NCBI RefSeq assembly: GCF_900113925.1
Contig: NZ_FORD01000015.1
Location: 1-64,000 of the forward strand
Direction: 5' to 3'
DNA from: Nitrosomonas sp. Nm34
GTDB lineage: Bacteria; Pseudomonadota; Gammaproteobacteria; Burkholderiales; Nitrosomonadaceae
DNA: 64,000 nt
A program made the position numbers and the translations under genes. Of the stretch, positions 1 to 8,034 are shown piece by piece; within the stretch, counting starts at the first letter, position 1; each line of letters starts with the position of its first letter. Under the pieces are notes generated by a model. That model was not told where the DNA came from. It ran no database searches and was given only the letters and a program-made list of their open reading frames with translations.

Positions 1-37
1 TTACACCTTTCGCGAGAAGAAACCCTCACTTAATATC

Positions 38-99
38 AGGCTCCCTCAAGCTCTTCCAGTCGTGATTTGATGATTCTTATGTCGAACTCACGTTATTTA
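38..99. repeat. Dispersed ~60-bp repeat, copy 1
   Basis: This stretch matches 20770-20829 at roughly three bases in four, by eye. Both share the blocks GGCTC-CTCA, GCTCTTCC and GAACTCAC. It lies outside any gene. It may be the end of a decayed insertion sequence or a small non-autonomous element; I cannot tell which from two copies. Confidence 0.45.
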
Positions 100-165
100 A
101 GTAAATTTCTAAATAAGTACCAGCTCCACATTACCTCTTTGCTGAATTACCCAGATTAAAGTTAA

Positions 166-347
166 AGGGTGCTTCTAAAAATTCAGAGTTCTCAACAAGA
201 CAAGGCGAGAACAAAAAATGTTGACGCCGCCTATCACTGATAGGTAAGGAAACATTTTTTTGTGAACAATGAAATACTGTGACGAGACGGGGTAAGCAGG
301 CAACCCGCGAAGAGGATGCTCGCAAATATCAATTTTTAGAGGTGCTC
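166..347. mobile_element. 182-bp MITE-like element flanked by TTAA
   Basis: The ends are imperfect inverted repeats: GGGTGCTTCTAAAAATT on the left (167-183) and AATTTTTAGAGGTGCTC on the right (331-347). The mismatches are transitions. TTAA stands immediately outside each end (162-165 and 348-351), as expected for a target duplication. There is no credible ORF inside, so this would be a non-autonomous element moved in trans by an unseen transposase. The termini and the TTAA are read directly; mobility is inferred. Confidence 0.5.
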
Positions 348-947
348 TTAATAAGGATTGATTGTTTTTTATAGTATAGCAACGTATCTGAATTACTATT
401 ATGTCAGATACCGTTAAATGCCACAGATATCGTAGTACCATAAACCATAACGCTCAATCAAAAGATAAGTCATGATCATTCACCCTTCAGCCTTTGTTGC
501 GCCATTTGTAAATAGTAAAATGCAGGGTAATCAAATCATGCGCGGCAAGGATAACTTATTTAGGTCAATTCATTAGGTCCTTTTGGATGCCGCTCGGCAA
601 TATGGTTTAAGCAGAAATCAAACTAAACGCATTCTCAATAATATGAAGCGTCCAGGCAATCACAAGTTTTATCAAGATAAGTTAAGGTATTGCCATAAAA
701 TATTTTGTTTCCCCATATACTATGACAGCGTCGATATATCAAACGGACTTATATTGTATACACCAGACGTCAAACCTTAGTCCGAGTGGAATGCGCTAGA
801 ACATGGCATGAATACTAATCGCTTAAAAATAAAGCCAGCAATACCAAGCAAAAAGATATGTTTAAGCACCTACTATGAATTTATAAAATGCTTATGGAAT
901 AATTTTTCAAAACAACACTAAAGTTCCACCAATTACTACCGTTAAGA

Positions 948-973
948 TAATTGTCGCTTAATAACGACAATTA
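948..973. other. Hairpin with 9-bp perfect stem
   Basis: TAATTGTCG pairs with CGACAATTA across a loop of about 8 nt. No T-run follows, so it is not a typical intrinsic terminator. It could be a dyad operator or a transcript end for lost upstream genes. Confidence 0.4.
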
Positions 974-1006
974 CAACTCTTTGATAAGTAAAATAAGTAA
1001 AATAAT

Positions 1007-1046
1007 GAAATTCCCACGGAATACCCCCTTATTCAGTGGGAATTTC
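1007..1046. other. Hairpin with 11-bp perfect stem
   Basis: GAAATTCCCAC at 1007-1017 pairs perfectly with GTGGGAATTTC at 1036-1046 across an 18-nt loop. It stands alone upstream of the His-rich gene at 1396. It may be a regulatory stem or a remnant of a small mobile element. Confidence 0.4.
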
Positions 1047-1395
1047 TTATTGGTATTAAATTAGAGTACAAATAAGAATAACCAATCCGTTCTTTGAAAT
1101 TTTCATGTTAATACCACGCCTTGCCGTAATTTTGCACAAGCAATCTAGAAAAACAGTTTTTTATGCCTAATTTACATGCTATGCCATTGAAATGGACGAT
1201 TTAATCCTCTATGACTCTCACTCAGAATAACGATCGTCTCATTTTCTTAATAATTACGGAAGCTAGGATATGAGCATTTTCAATCTTATGTTTTTATTCT
1301 GTTCAGAGTGTTCAGCTTGTATTCATGATCTCCAGGATAAAGTTAACACTAACAGAAGAAATTGTGATCAACAGAAAAAATCAGGGAGGTATAGC

Positions 1396-1701
1396 ATGAG
1401 AACAAGAACAAAAATGAACACGCCAGTAGGATTATTATCTGTAATATTATTGAGTACTGCGTTACTAGCGCCCACGATGGTTGAAGCCAGACGAGGCCAT
1501 CATCATCATCACCATCATACCCAACATCATCACCATAAACATCATCACCATCATCATAAACATCAGCATCATTACAACACACAAAATATTTATTACAGTC
1601 AACCTTACTACCGAACCGCACCTGTATATGGCGTAACACCAGGCAGGTATTTTCTGGGTGTAAATACAGGTAATGTTGGCTTTGTGTTGTCGGGCTATTA
1701 A
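1396..1701 (+). CDS. Exported histidine-rich protein
   Basis: The 101-residue product begins with a signal peptide (hydrophobic core LLSVILLSTALLAP, probable cleavage after VEA). It is followed by a block of about 35 residues made almost entirely of His with Lys, Thr and Gln, then a Tyr-rich tail. The frame extends upstream to 1270, but AGGGAGG lies 6 nt before the ATG at 1396, which decides the start. The protein is presumably periplasmic or outer-membrane associated. Runs of His commonly bind Ni, Cu, Zn or Co, so metal buffering is a reasonable guess but only an inference. I know no named family. It stands alone, on the same strand as the small candidate ORF at 1931. Confidence 0.7.
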   Translation: MRTRTKMNTPVGLLSVILLSTALLAPTMVEARRGHHHHHHHTQHHHHKHHHHHHKHQHHYNTQNIYYSQPYYRTAPVYGVTPGRYFLGVNTGNVGFVLSGY

Positions 1702-1930
1702 GACGAATATTTCTCCAGGCTGGCGTCTACATGAAGAATACATGAATCATTAGCGGTACTTTTCTAGGTTTCAAAGGCTAGCTTCTACTTTAATATGGGA
1801 AGTTTTATAAATTAAAAGTTTTTCAAGATATATAAAGATGTAAAAGAGTGTGAAATTTTGCTCATCAACGATTAAGTAAGTAGCATGAATTTTGTAATGA
1901 TTAACAAAAACAAGCTGGAGCATAATTTTT

Positions 1931-2041
1931 ATGACAATTTTAACAAGCAACATCTCGATGACATTATCAAGCTTATTATTTGCAAAAAAACCTCAATGGG
2001 TTGACGATTGGGATGATTGCGATGAGTGGGATGAGTACTGA
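1931..2041 (+). CDS. Candidate 36-residue peptide with Trp/Asp-rich tail
   Basis: An ATG at 1931, preceded by GGAG with a 10-nt gap, opens a 36-codon frame ending in TGA at 2041. The N-terminal half is mildly hydrophobic (MTILTSNISMTLSSLLFA). The last 14 residues are extremely acidic and aromatic: WVDDWDDCDEWDEY, with one Cys. Such a composition is unlikely to arise by chance, but the frame is very short and I know no homologue. It could be a small secreted or regulatory peptide or a precursor that is later modified. It lies 230 bp after the His-rich gene. Confidence 0.35.
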   Translation: MTILTSNISMTLSSLLFAKKPQWVDDWDDCDEWDEY

Positions 2042-2618
2042 CCAGGCTGTTAAAAATAAATCAAGCATTCTGGCACCAGTAGGCTTGCTTTGCTTTCTGG
2101 AGAACCAGAGCTGTTCTCTTAGAAAAATTAACGGATAGGTACAGGACAATGTTTCCTTTAAAGAAATTCTAAAAATTTAATCGGTGCTCCCTACCTTTCT
2201 TTCCCTAAATATCCTCAGAAAAGGAATAAAATACTCTTTACTTATTGATACCTAGCAAGAAAAATTGATGACCCATTTAAAGCCCGAAAAATAAAAATCA
2301 TTATGTTAGAATGTTTTTGTGATATTTTGCGGTTATGATTCCGACATCAGCTTAACATTCAAAGAGATTAGAAATATTCCATAATTCCTGAATACTCAAG
2401 GATCGATTGGTTATCTTATATCCATGATAATACATAAGCTAATAATATCAGTCTGCAAATGGTTGGTATATTTATCAGTATTTGCTAATATCAAAATTCA
2501 GATATCAATAAATTACTAAGTACCAGTAATATTTGGTGCTTATTTATTTTAAACCAGCAAATATTTACTAACTTGCGTCTAATTTGAGAACGCTATTTTA
2601 ATGAGAAGAGCATTTACC

Positions 2619-3035
2619 ATGAAAAAATTACTTTTTGCCATTTTAGTTTCTATGATATTTGCAAATAACCTTTATGCAAAAAAAAGCAAGGGGAGCGTAT
2701 CAAAAGGATCATTTAGTTCCAAGCAAAGTAGTTCTCAACCTGCTACCACCCAACAAAAGAGCGCTACCACATCAAATCCCTCGACATCAACCCAAGCACA
2801 AACACCTAATACGCCAGCTCAGAATCCATCATCAGCGACCAGCTCAAGTGCATCAACAGCTGCACCAACACCTAGCGCACCAGCTCAAAATCCATCAATG
2901 CTTCAATCAGTCATGCCAGCTTTAGTAGGTGGCGCAGTAGGAAGTTATGTCGGCAGCAAATTAGCCGATGGCGGAGAAAATGAAAAATCAGAAGAAAAAG
3001 AAGCAAAGAACGAAGGCGAGCTTTTAAAGCCATAA
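2619..3035 (+). CDS. Exported Ser/Thr/Pro-rich protein with glycine-zipper-like C-terminus
   Basis: The 138-residue product starts MKKLLFAILVSMIFANNLYA, a clear signal peptide cleaved after YA. Residues about 25-95 are low complexity (Ser, Thr, Ala, Pro, Gln) with two related blocks containing PAQNPS. Near residues 100-118 is a small-residue stretch, PALVGGAVGSYVGSKL, resembling one membrane-inserting glycine-zipper helix, and the tail is charged (Glu/Lys). The frame is open from 2601, but AGAAGAG upstream of 2619 and the signal peptide favour the later start. The product is probably an envelope protein of unknown function. A strong hairpin follows at 3068. Confidence 0.65.
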   Translation: MKKLLFAILVSMIFANNLYAKKSKGSVSKGSFSSKQSSSQPATTQQKSATTSNPSTSTQAQTPNTPAQNPSSATSSSASTAAPTPSAPAQNPSMLQSVMPALVGGAVGSYVGSKLADGGENEKSEEKEAKNEGELLKP

Positions 3036-3067
3036 GCATATCATTCCATCTCTTATTTAAATCCGAA

Positions 3068-3103
3068 GAAACCACCAAGAGGATAGGTTTTCTTAGTGGT
3101 TTC
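3068..3103. terminator. Hairpin after the Ser/Thr-rich gene
   Basis: GAAACCAC-CAAGA pairs with TCTTAGTGGTTTC across a short loop, about 30 nt after the stop codon at 3035. There is no strong T-run, so termination is likely but not certain. Confidence 0.45.
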
Positions 3104-3228
3104 CAATGTGAATTCATAATACCTAGCACTCGACATCTTTTCAACTGTTACCCTTACTCACGCAAATAACTGCTGAAGTAATGGATTTGCTTGCAAAAAT
3201 GCTGATCAAAAGCAAGCCAAGCGACATC

Positions 3229-3327
3229 CTCATTCTAAATCAAAAATGACGCGAAGGTGAGCCGCAGACAGTATCTATAATACGGCAAGTGAAGCCGACA
3301 AAGTCAGTTTTGATTTAGAAATGGAAT
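3229..3327 (+). repeat. ~100-bp palindromic intergenic repeat, copy 1
   Basis: This copy carries CATTCTAAATCAAAAATGAC on the left and the full right arm ending GATTTAGAAATGGAAT, with the core GAGCCGCAGACAGTAT. The outermost bases of the left arm are degraded. It lies 20 bp from the stop codon of the chorismate mutase fusion. Confidence 0.85.
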
Positions 3328-3347
3328 CCCGGACAGCATCAATCTCC

Positions 3348-4730
3348 TCAACGCTTAATAGCCGATGAGTTTTTGGAAGAAAAAGCAGCCTTAAGTCGCT
3401 GGCTGACTTTACCGTTTTCCTGTTCTGCGCGCAGCCAGGTATTCACCTTTGCGATCAACTTTGGATCGCGTGCTAGTAAAAGCGCCTTATCATTCTGGGC
3501 AAAGACTTCAGCGGTCGCCCGGCACAGCCTGGAATCGCGCTGTGTCTGCAAATCCACCTCCACATCATCGGTTACCATCACATCTGCACGGCCGGTAGCG
3601 ATTTCTTCAAATATCGTCCGATTATCAGTGTGTAGAATGGGCTGCACATTGTGTAAGCGTTCTCGAATAAAGCGCTCGTTTGTCCCACCGGGATTCACGA
3701 TCACACGCACACCCGCTTGGTTGATCTCATTTAGTGAATCAAATCGTGCCTCAGTTCCACATCGTACAATCGGCGTCTTGCCACCTCGATAATACGGAAC
3801 GGAGAACGCCCCGATTGCAGCCCGTTCAGCGGTAATGCTAATCCCGCCAATCGCCAGATCGAAGCGGTTGCCGTGATAATCAGTCATTAACGTAGGCCAG
3901 GTCGTTCGAACGAACTGAGGCTCGGCATCGAGGAAGGCCGCAAGCGAGATGACCGCAGCGATATCAGCGCCGGTGAGCATGCCCTTCGACTCCAGTGTGA
4001 AAGGCGCATAATCGCCTGTCGTGCCAATGCGCAATATCCTGCTCGCTGCAATTCGCTGCAGTGTCGGAGCTGGCGTCAGTCGCATTCGCACGAGCGCATC
4101 GAACAGCGCGCTGATATCCTGTTCTTCCACCCCCCGCCGTGCAATGCTGTACGCTGATCCAGCGTAATAACCATGGAAATCCTGGCGCTCAAACTCGGGC
4201 ATCGCAAGATAAATAGCCTGCATCAGCTGAACGCCGAGTTTATCCAATTGCGGACGCAGCTCGGCGCTCAGATCACGTGGCGCTGCTGGCACAACTTCCG
4301 CAGCGGTCCACTGGTCGATGAATCGCTGTTGCATTTCGCGCGCTAGTCGCATCTGCAACGCAAACAGCTCACGTACTGGTTCGGCAGAAATGCTGAATGT
4401 CTGTGCTTGTGCCACCATCGCATCGAGCACAGAGCGTTCCCTAACATCATCAAGAACTGGGCGATGATGCACATACTTCCATGCAGCAACCGCTTGCATC
4501 AATTCAAGACGTTTATCGATCAGAGCAAAAATTTGCCGAACCTGATCTTCCTGATCAAGAAAGCTGACTTGGGCAACTGCGGTATTTGTAAACAACACAA
4601 GCAAGGCACATAGGATGCAGGAGAGTTTTTGAACTGCAATGCACCAGCTGGCGAGGGCACCTTGATACATGCCTCTGAGTATAGGTGATAGGAATCCCTT
4701 TTCCATCCAACGGTATGTATTAAAAGTCAT
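3348..4730 (-). CDS. Periplasmic chorismate mutase / cyclohexadienyl dehydratase fusion
   Basis: This protein appears to join two enzymes of phenylalanine synthesis in one exported chain. Residues about 34-53 form a signal peptide core ending AVAQ. Residues about 55-225 resemble the exported (gamma) AroQ chorismate mutases, with IDKRL at 71-75 and AWKY at 83-86 in the first helix. Residues about 230-450 are a type 3 solute-binding fold of the PheC type (LRIGTTGDYAPF, GGISITAERA, VNPGGTNERF, DDVEVDLQ). Together they would turn chorismate into prephenate and then phenylpyruvate outside the cytoplasm. Three Met codons (1, 9 and 21) are possible starts; none has a clear ribosome-binding site. A plain amino-acid-binding protein is less likely because of the AroQ-like front half. 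Confidence 0.8.
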   Translation of the reverse strand: MTFNTYRWMEKGFLSPILRGMYQGALASWCIAVQKLSCILCALLVLFTNTAVAQVSFLDQEDQVRQIFALIDKRLELMQAVAAWKYVHHRPVLDDVRERSVLDAMVAQAQTFSISAEPVRELFALQMRLAREMQQRFIDQWTAAEVVPAAPRDLSAELRPQLDKLGVQLMQAIYLAMPEFERQDFHGYYAGSAYSIARRGVEEQDISALFDALVRMRLTPAPTLQRIAASRILRIGTTGDYAPFTLESKGMLTGADIAAVISLAAFLDAEPQFVRTTWPTLMTDYHGNRFDLAIGGISITAERAAIGAFSVPYYRGGKTPIVRCGTEARFDSLNEINQAGVRVIVNPGGTNERFIRERLHNVQPILHTDNRTIFEEIATGRADVMVTDDVEVDLQTQRDSRLCRATAEVFAQNDKALLLARDPKLIAKVNTWLRAEQENGKVSQRLKAAFSSKNSSAIKR

Positions 4731-4847
4731 CTATATTGTCTTTAGAGTCAAGCAACCACGTCGCAGCAGGAGATTTAATTTCAGATCAAAAATATCCAAC
4801 AGCGCTTACTCGTCCAGCACAGGCTATGCCACAAGCCATTTTCAAAC

Positions 4848-5624
4848 TCACCTCGGCAACTTCTGCTGATGTTCAATGACGGCGATTTTCTCGTCGGTAC
4901 GCGCAAATGCATCGATAACCGCCAAGGTTTTCTCAGTCAGGTTAGTGACCGCCATAGCAAAGTTCTTTTGAAACTCGCTCGGTGCGTCGGGGTGAGTGTC
5001 GATCAAATCAGTGATCGACTTGATGGCAAACATCGGCGTGCCGGTGATATAACCTACCCAGGCGACAGCAGTAGCTTCCATTTCCTTCACAATCGCGCCA
5101 TGAGACACGATCGCAGCCAGATCCTGTTCAGTAAAATCAAGCGAGTTGCCGCTGGAAATATTGCCGAGTGGCAGGCTAAGCTCACGTGCCAAATGGCTAA
5201 CATCCAGCGACGGATAAGCGCCTTTCCCGAACTTGTCCCAGCCTGGAAGCGGAATACGATGATCATGAAAGTAAAAAGTTGAGTCGCTTAAATAAACCCT
5301 TCCAATGGAGGCCCCATGTTTAGCAAAACTACCGGCAGTGCCCGCACTCACTAATACAGTGGGCTGAAATTCTGTCACGGTTGCAAATGCAGCAACCGCT
5401 GCCGGCTCCGTGCCGATGCTATCCACTTGATAGCGAGGATCCTTTCCTGGAATGGTAATAGTCAGCTCAAGAGGTTCTGCCAGGTGCTCTCGATAGCTGC
5501 CTCGATAAAACTTCAGCGGCAGACGTTCATAAAACGGGCGTGGAACAAAAGGTTTCAATTCCAGGGCATCGATCAAGCCCTGTGCCTCGGATTCCATCGC
5601 CATAATAAAGGAAAGCTTAGGCAT
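4848..5624 (-). CDS. 5'-methylthioadenosine/S-adenosylhomocysteine nucleosidase-like protein
   Basis: The 258-residue product cleaves the glycosidic bond of methylthioadenosine and possibly S-adenosylhomocysteine, releasing adenine. The start IMAMESEA carries the general-acid Glu11. VSAGTAGSF is the phosphorylase/nucleosidase glycine motif, KEMEATAVAWV binds the nucleoside, and SITDLID supplies the catalytic Asp. The longer spacing and the LPGWDKFGKGAYPS segment resemble plant-type nucleosidases more than E. coli Pfs. There is no good ribosome-binding site before the ATG. The cytosolic enzyme belongs to methionine salvage and S-adenosylmethionine by-product clearance. No other methionine gene lies nearby. 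Confidence 0.85.
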   Translation of the reverse strand: MPKLSFIMAMESEAQGLIDALELKPFVPRPFYERLPLKFYRGSYREHLAEPLELTITIPGKDPRYQVDSIGTEPAAVAAFATVTEFQPTVLVSAGTAGSFAKHGASIGRVYLSDSTFYFHDHRIPLPGWDKFGKGAYPSLDVSHLARELSLPLGNISSGNSLDFTEQDLAAIVSHGAIVKEMEATAVAWVGYITGTPMFAIKSITDLIDTHPDAPSEFQKNFAMAVTNLTEKTLAVIDAFARTDEKIAVIEHQQKLPR

Positions 5625-5668
5625 ACACGCAATTAATATTCGAAATTTGATATAAAGAAAGGAGGAAA

Positions 5669-5710
5669 ATGTGTACGACGCGAGGCAGCGAACATCTGAA
5701 GGGAGGGTAA
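5669..5710 (+). CDS. Candidate 13-residue ORF behind a near-perfect Shine-Dalgarno
   Basis: GAAAGGAGG stands 4 nt before an ATG that opens MCTTRGSEHLKGG and then TAA. This is one of the strongest ribosome-binding sites in the window, yet it serves a 13-codon frame diverging from the nucleosidase gene. It may be a leader peptide, the surviving 5' end of a lost gene, or chance. No downstream gene on this strand follows before the pseudogene at 5756. Confidence 0.25.
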   Translation: MCTTRGSEHLKGG

Positions 5711-5755
5711 AAATTATTAATTATTCTACTCAAAAATATACGCAAAGACTGATGT

Positions 5756-6229
5756 TTAGTCAAACTCACTGCCAAATGAAAAGGCATCAATTATTTGGTA
5801 GATACTATGTATTTTCCAGTCTTCCACATCAACAGTAACGCTATAAAACAAGGGATGAAGTTCAATTTCTGTGGTGTTTTTAAATTTTTCGTATAAATTT
5901 TGATCTTTGTTTTTTAATTTTATGCAGTAAATGCTTGAACTTGTATTGGATCTGCCTGTTCGTAACAAGAATATACTCTTTAAAGACCAAGTCAATGATC
6001 TTAGTTTTTTGAAATGATAATTTCTTCGATCGGCCTCTTCGGCGTTTTTTTAAATAACAAGCAATTGCCGCAAATGAATTATGCGTAATTTTGAACTGCA
6101 TCAACTGCGGGTGATTTCTATAGCCTTTGGCTTTCCAAGCAAAACATTTTAAGCCTGCAGACCTTCTCTCCAAAGCGCTAGCAGGCCTTTTGCATCCAGA
6201 TATTTGGGATGGATTGACCAAAGCCGCAT
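5756..6229 (-). pseudogene. Broken pyrimidine-dimer DNA glycosylase (endonuclease V-type)
   Basis: Pieced across frames, this reads as a member of the family annotated as pyrimidine-dimer DNA glycosylase. It starts at 6229 with MRLWSIHPKYLDAKGLLALW, then has a TAA stop at 6149-6151 where Gln is expected. After a one-base loss near 6135 it resumes as GYRNHPQLMQFK. The next piece, NAEEADRRNYHF, is in another frame near 6015-6052, then VTNRQIQYKFKHLL returns to the previous frame. After a further shift near 5930, NLYEKFKNTTEIELHPLF follows. That is one nonsense and about four frameshifts. An intact enzyme would excise UV-induced thymine dimers. The family match is by memory of its conserved blocks, but the ordered recovery across frames makes it convincing. 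Confidence 0.75.
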
Positions 6230-6241
6230 ACAAAAACGCCC

Positions 6242-6763
6242 TTACTCTGCTAAATTTTGCTCAGTAAATATGAGCGCATTGGTATCAAAGCCGAGTTCTT
6301 TTGATTTTTTGACAAATCGTTCTTTCACGTCTTCACTGACTGTTGGCGTTCTCGATAGAAGCCACAGATAAGACGTGTTATAGCCTGATACAAAGGCGTA
6401 TTGATAATTTTCATGATCCAGATCAAATATAATGTAAGACCCATAAAACGGACCAAAGAATGAAACTTTCAGACGCCCCTCATCACGGCTTCCAACAAAA
6501 TAGGCTTTTCCTTCCGCCACTTTCCACTTGTTTTCTTCAGCCAAAAATCCGCGGTTGATAACGTTGATACCGTCTTCACTGCGTAATACATATTCAGCTG
6601 TTACGTTACTCAAACCCCGTTCAAAGGAATGATCCAGCCGGGCAATTTCATACCACTTGCCAAGATATCTGCTTACATTAAAATCCTTAACAGGCACAAC
6701 ACCTTCCGGCATGCCTGTGCAGCTGATTAACGAGAAAAAGAAAAGAACCAATAATATACGCAT
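6242..6763 (-). CDS. blc: Outer-membrane lipoprotein, bacterial lipocalin
   Basis: The 173-residue product is a lipocalin that binds hydrophobic ligands at the outer membrane. Its start MRILLVLFFFSLISC is a lipoprotein signal with lipobox LISC. The lipocalin signature GKWYEIARLDHSFERGL follows directly. Later come the strand motif YQYAFVSGY and the Blc-like ending LWLLSRTPTVSEDV. The frame is open to 6847, but the lipobox position requires the start at 6763. Family length is about 170-180 residues, so it is complete. It sits between the broken glycosylase and the ParDE pair and looks intact among decayed neighbours. Confidence 0.92.
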   Translation of the reverse strand: MRILLVLFFFSLISCTGMPEGVVPVKDFNVSRYLGKWYEIARLDHSFERGLSNVTAEYVLRSEDGINVINRGFLAEENKWKVAEGKAYFVGSRDEGRLKVSFFGPFYGSYIIFDLDHENYQYAFVSGYNTSYLWLLSRTPTVSEDVKERFVKKSKELGFDTNALIFTEQNLAE

Positions 6764-6847
6764 GCGTTTCACTTTATTAGAATTGATAATCGTAATATCC
6801 AACGATTCGAAGTATATGCCTTGTAATACTAAATACTGAATGACCAT

Positions 6848-7365
6848 TGTTGGTCATCACTCAGGAAAAAATGTTTTGAGTCAGTAAAAGGTATCAGTCA
6901 TTGTATCTTGGAAGATGAACGAATTGACCGACTAACAGTACTGTAATGAACATTAAAATACGCGGCAATTTTAAGCATTATGTAATGTCACGTTTTGTCT
7001 ATTGCATTCATTGCCTCTCCTCTATCAGTAATGCCGGCAACAATTTCATCCGTTGGTTTCTTGGGTGATTTCTTCGAGCACTTGGTAATATGAATACACC
7101 TATGATGAATACACCTATGGCTAGGTATCATAAATGTACTTCATTCACTTCTTGCACTATACAACGACTGACACTGAGGCATTCTGAAATATCCATAAGC
7201 ATTGTGTTACAAATACTATAGGTTGAAATGCTTAAAAATCCTTTAATAGCTCAAGGCGAATGATCTCGTTCATGGGCAGGATATCCGTGGCGAGTCAGGC
7301 GTAAATTGTTCTTGATACCAATAAATTTATAATTGGAATGAATGTTTGAATTGATGGAGTTGATT
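6848..7365. other. Gap of about 500 bp, no clear gene
   Basis: Nothing recognisable is encoded here. A 15-bp tandem duplication, ATGAATACACCTATG, lies at 7090-7104 and 7105-7119. On the minus strand a short frame near 7000-7080 looks coding-like (PTDEIVAGITDRGEAMNAI) but has no clear start, so it may be a gene remnant. Confidence 0.4.
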
Positions 7366-7608
7366 ATGCCCATTCAAAAAAATACCAGCGTCACACTGGG
7401 CAAGCATTTTGAGAAGTTGCTGGCGCACCAGATAGAAACCGGACACTATGGGTCGGTGAGCGAAGCGATACGCGCCGGGCTTCGTTTGCTTAAAGAGCGT
7501 GAGGCGAAGCTGGAAGTGCTGCGCCGTGCTCTGACCGAAGGCGAACAAAGCGGCTCGTCTGATTATTCCTTGCAAAATGTTCTGGATGAGCTGGAAAGTA
7601 AAGATTAG
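7366..7608 (+). CDS. parD: ParD-type antitoxin
   Basis: The 80-residue product is a ribbon-helix-helix antitoxin of the ParD/CC2985 family. Residues 1-45 hold the DNA-binding fold (NTSVTLGKHFEKLL, then GSVSEAIRAGLRLLKERE). The acidic C-terminus, ending LDELESKD, should wrap the toxin. GGAG lies 7 nt before the ATG at 7366, and MPIQKN is the usual kind of start, so the upstream in-frame ATG at 7342 is not used. Its stop codon abuts the toxin start. Such antitoxins repress their own promoter. Confidence 0.92.
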   Translation: MPIQKNTSVTLGKHFEKLLAHQIETGHYGSVSEAIRAGLRLLKEREAKLEVLRRALTEGEQSGSSDYSLQNVLDELESKD

Positions 7609-7902
7609 ATGGGATCATTCATGCTCACGCAGAAAGCCAGAGACGATCTGCTTGCTATTGGCCGTTACACGCGCAGGCAATGGGGGAAAGCGCAGCAAAT
7701 TGGCTATCTGACGCAGCTTGACGGCGCATTCCACGATCTAGCGGATAAGCCCGACCTTGGTCTCGCGTGCGATGACATCCGGGAAGGCTATTTCAAATAC
7801 GGTGTCGGCAAGCATGTGATTTTTCACCGTAGCACCGGAAAAAGCCGGATCGAAATTGTCCGCATTCTGCATGGCCGCAGGGATATCGAACAGCATTTAT
7901 GA
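7609..7902 (+). CDS. parE: ParE-type toxin
   Basis: The 97-residue product belongs to the RelE/ParE toxin superfamily. The body reads LTQKARDDLLAIGRYTRRQWG at the front (helical hairpin), then GYFKYGVGKHVIFHR and IEIVRILHGRRDIEQHL, the basic C-terminal strand typical of ParE. Family ParE proteins poison DNA gyrase, although this is not provable here. Translation starts right after the parD stop (TAG-ATG), so the two are coupled. MLTQKA, four codons in, is an alternative start. The pair is intact in an otherwise decaying stretch, as expected of an addictive module. Confidence 0.92.
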   Translation: MGSFMLTQKARDDLLAIGRYTRRQWGKAQQIGYLTQLDGAFHDLADKPDLGLACDDIREGYFKYGVGKHVIFHRSTGKSRIEIVRILHGRRDIEQHL

Positions 7903-8034
7903 TGTTGTTTTTCACTGGCGCGTCTGATTCCAGACCTGCAACCGCCAATTAAACAAGATGGAACTATGCCCAGCGTTCTTCTACCAAGCTGAAAGAATCA
8001 TATACATTGAACGGTATAACCGAGAGGACTAACA

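Larger units (their letters stand above)
348..1395. other. AT-rich gap without a convincing gene
   Basis: No reading frame here has a good ribosome-binding site or a recognisable product. Two perfect hairpins are visible at 948-973 and 1007-1046 and are listed separately. The 65-codon frame at 583-780 starts with TTG and has no recognisable family, so it is not called. Confidence 0.5.

Noticed and set aside
583..780. 65-codon frame starting with TTG
   Set aside because: No ribosome-binding site and no family features; composition fits a chance frame in AT-rich DNA.
1501..1575. CAT/CAC-rich run as a microsatellite or CRISPR-like repeat
   Set aside because: It is the codon run for His in the exported protein at 1396.
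7090..7119. Two tandem ATGAATACACCTATG units as a possible repeat array
   Set aside because: Only two copies; too little for a CRISPR or iteron array.
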